From an uncultured Mailhella sp. (GTDB lineage Bacteria; Desulfobacterota; Desulfovibrionia; Desulfovibrionales; Desulfovibrionaceae): DNA of 7,195 bases. The stretch spans positions 1 through 7,195 of the forward strand of contig CAJJMX010000082.1 of the NCBI GenBank assembly GCA_905192935.1, read 5' to 3'. A program made the position numbers and the translations under genes. A model generated the notes under the pieces. That model saw only the letters and a list, made by a program, of their open reading frames with translations, made no database searches and had not been told where the DNA came from. Numbering within the stretch: the first letter of the stretch is position 1; every line of letters starts with the position of its first letter. This document shows, piece by piece, positions 6,295 to 7,195 of this stretch.

Positions 6295-6323
6295 ACTATA
6301 AGGCGAGACGCCCGTTCAGGCAA
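6295..6323 (-). promoter_or_regulatory. Candidate promoter for the unknown gene and HAD unit
   Basis: On the minus strand TTGCCT (6323-6318) is followed after 17 bp by TATAGT (6300-6295). Predicted initiation is at an A near 6288, which would leave a leader of only about 13 nt with AGGAG at its very 5' end. That is unusually short, so either initiation is slightly upstream or the mRNA begins almost at its ribosome binding site. Confidence 0.45.
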
Positions 6324-6351
6324 TCGGGAAAAGAGCGACGCTTCCGACTTT

Positions 6352-6372
6352 GCTCCGGGCTGCGGACGGAGC
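6352..6372. repeat. Inverted repeat next to the tatA -35 box
   Basis: GCTCCG (6352-6357) and CGGAGC (6367-6372) form a 6-bp inverted repeat with a 9-bp spacer. It abuts the tatA -35 hexamer at 6373 and lies between the two divergent promoters, so a dimeric regulator could touch both. The arms are short and GC-rich, so chance is a real possibility. Confidence 0.3.
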
Positions 6373-6402
6373 TTGACCTTTGCCCTGTCCCTCCCGTATA
6401 GG
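6373..6402 (+). promoter_or_regulatory. Sigma70-type promoter for tatA
   Basis: TTGACC (6373-6378), an 18-bp spacer and TATAGG (6397-6402) resemble a housekeeping promoter. Initiation near 6409 leaves a leader of about 34 nt, which carries GGAGG at 6432-6436, six bases before the tatA ATG. Confidence 0.55.
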
Positions 6403-6442
6403 ATATGGACGAACTTGGAGAGAAAGACCCCGGAGGTTTGCC

Positions 6443-6646
6443 ATGTTTGGTATAGGAATGCAGGAACTTCTCATCATTCTTGTGCTCGTGCTGGTCATAT
6501 TCGGCGCGAAGCGTCTGCCGGAAATCGGCGGCGGCCTCGGTCGCGCCATCCGCAATTTCCGTCAGGCCGCATCGGAGCCTGATGAAATAGACATCACGCC
6601 CAAGAAGGATCAGGCCAAGACCGACGACGAAGACAAAAAGGCGTAA
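6443..6646 (+). CDS. tatA: Sec-independent translocase subunit TatA (TatA/TatE family)
   Basis: Small inner-membrane subunit of the twin-arginine translocase, which oligomerises at TatC to pass folded proteins, often cofactor-containing redox enzymes, across the membrane. The 67 residues show the standard order: short N-terminus, one membrane helix (about 4-20, MQELLIILVLVLVIF), the FG hinge (F20-G21), then the amphipathic helix AKRLPEIGGGLGRAIRNFRQ and a charged Lys/Asp/Glu tail. The polar residue in the membrane helix is Glu (Q7-E8), as in many TatA proteins. ATG 6443 has GGAGG at a 6-nt gap; the longer open frame from 6380 would include the promoter. Neither tatC nor tatB is in the window. 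It is followed 19 nt later by the ACT gene, so the two are probably co-transcribed. Confidence 0.95.
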   Translation: MFGIGMQELLIILVLVLVIFGAKRLPEIGGGLGRAIRNFRQAASEPDEIDITPKKDQAKTDDEDKKA

Positions 6647-6665
6647 GTTCCTGCCGGGAATCATC

Positions 6666-7100
6666 ATGACGGTCGAACAGATTTCCGTTTTTGTGGAAAA
6701 CAGGTCGGGTCAGCTCGGCGACGTGACCCGTGTGCTGGAAGATGCCGGTATCAATATCCGTGCCCTGTCTCTTTCGGATACGACGGATTTCGGCGTGCTG
6801 CGCCTCATGGCCGACGACACGCACAAGGCGAAGAGCGCGCTTGCCGCAGCCGGATTCACCGTGGGCAGCACGCCCGTGGTGGCCGTGGATGTGGAGGATA
6901 CGCCGGGCGGTCTCGGCCGTGTGCTTCGCGTGCTTTCCGAGCACGGCATCAATGTGGAATATCTCTATGCCTACACGCAGCGTGAATCCACGCGCGCCAC
7001 GATCATCTTCCGCTTCGACAGAACGGAGGAGGCCGTGAAGGTGATGCAGCAAAGAGGCATCCGCGTGCTCGGACCGGATGAAATAGCCGACAGGCGCTGA
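6666..7100 (+). CDS. Tandem ACT domain protein (putative amino-acid sensor)
   Basis: A 144-residue cytosolic protein made of two ACT domains and nothing else. ACT1 covers about 3-68, with the ligand-loop motif NRSGQLGDVTRVLEDAGIN (12-30). ACT2 covers about 71-137, with DTPGGLGRVLRVLSEHGIN (78-96). ACT domains bind amino acids at the interface between domains. Stand-alone double-ACT proteins are typical of anaerobes and are often found near indolepyruvate oxidoreductase or phenylacetate-CoA ligase genes, but neither is present here. There is no catalytic domain, so a regulatory or sensing role is inferred. ATG 6666 has only a weak GGGAA (6656-6660) upstream and may depend on translation of tatA. 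A strong terminator follows at 7134-7157. Confidence 0.9.
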   Translation: MTVEQISVFVENRSGQLGDVTRVLEDAGINIRALSLSDTTDFGVLRLMADDTHKAKSALAAAGFTVGSTPVVAVDVEDTPGGLGRVLRVLSEHGINVEYLYAYTQRESTRATIIFRFDRTEEAVKVMQQRGIRVLGPDEIADRR

Positions 7101-7133
7101 CGATTTTCGTCGGACGCAGATATTGTCATGAAG

Positions 7134-7157
7134 GCCCCGGGTTACCGGGGCTTTTTT
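7134..7157 (+). terminator. Intrinsic terminator of the tatA-ACT unit
   Basis: GCCCCGG (7134-7140), loop GTTA (7141-7144) and CCGGGGC (7145-7151) form a perfect 7-bp GC-rich stem, followed directly by six T residues (7152-7157). It lies 33 nt after the ACT stop codon. Confidence 0.93.
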
Positions 7158-7161
7158 GGTT

Positions 7162-7191
7162 AAAAGAAAACCCCCAGCTAGGCTGGGGGTT
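7162..7191 (-). terminator. Second palindrome at the right edge: opposing terminator or IS200-like end hairpin
   Basis: AACCCCCAGC (7169-7178), loop TAG and GCTGGGGGTT (7182-7191) form a perfect 10-bp stem. Read on the minus strand, the stem is followed by TTTTCTTTTA, so it would work as an intrinsic terminator for a leftward gene beyond the window. C/G-rich hairpins of this form are also seen at the left end of IS200/IS605-family elements, where they act as transposase-recognition or read-through-blocking structures. The sequence ends four bases later, so the two readings cannot be separated here. Confidence 0.65.
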
Positions 7192-7195
7192 CCCG

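Noticed and set aside
5499..6401. Plus-strand 300-residue open frame opposite the unknown 254-residue gene
   Set aside because: It could compete with the unknown gene, but it is Gly/Arg-rich and lacks a ribosome site. The minus-strand frame has a Shine-Dalgarno, a promoter and a tight junction with the HAD gene.

Overview
The window is about 7.2 kb of GC-rich bacterial DNA carrying mostly core housekeeping genes. The 120-residue DksA with a DPSDRATAE segment, the TatA sequence, the tandem ACT protein and the base composition suggest a sulfate-reducer relative of the Desulfovibrionaceae (Desulfovibrio/Bilophila/Mailhella type). That assignment rests on family resemblance recalled from memory, not on a search.

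Layout. On the plus strand at the left edge is the C-terminal three quarters of a glucokinase (glk), whose 5' part is missing and whose reading frame is interrupted within the first 50 bases. It is followed by pncC (NMN amidohydrolase, CinA C-terminal family), which has its own sigma70-like promoter and a leader of about 120 nt. pncC converges on a minus-strand block that runs from 6275 down to 1691. In transcription order this block is an unrecognised 254-residue protein, a HAD-superfamily phosphatase (5 nt gap), dksA, an NFACT/RqcH-like protein (14 nt gap) and an AI-2E-family membrane protein (26 nt gap). The 82 nt between the HAD gene and dksA hold a possible second promoter. On the plus strand at the right, tatA and a small tandem-ACT protein form a two-gene unit, divergent from the unknown gene across a 167-bp region. 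This unit ends in a strong intrinsic terminator. A second, stronger palindrome at the extreme right edge is either the terminator of an opposing gene beyond the window or the end hairpin of an IS200/IS605-type element.

How the genes relate. dksA (transcriptional response to ppGpp), the NFACT protein (possible ribosome quality control) and the AI-2E protein are packed as one transcription unit. The HAD phosphatase and the unknown protein look translationally coupled. Glk, PncC and TatA are stand-alone core functions: sugar phosphorylation, pyridine nucleotide recycling and folded-protein export.

I see no defence system, CRISPR array, prophage gene, tRNA or rRNA. I do not see a convincing undescribed multi-gene system. 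The items most worth checking are small repeats at the promoters, the altered tRNA-contact residue in the NFACT protein, the unrecognised gene coupled to the HAD gene, and the two window edges. The 89 bp between the convergent pncC and AI-2E genes (1602-1690) contain only weak hairpins.
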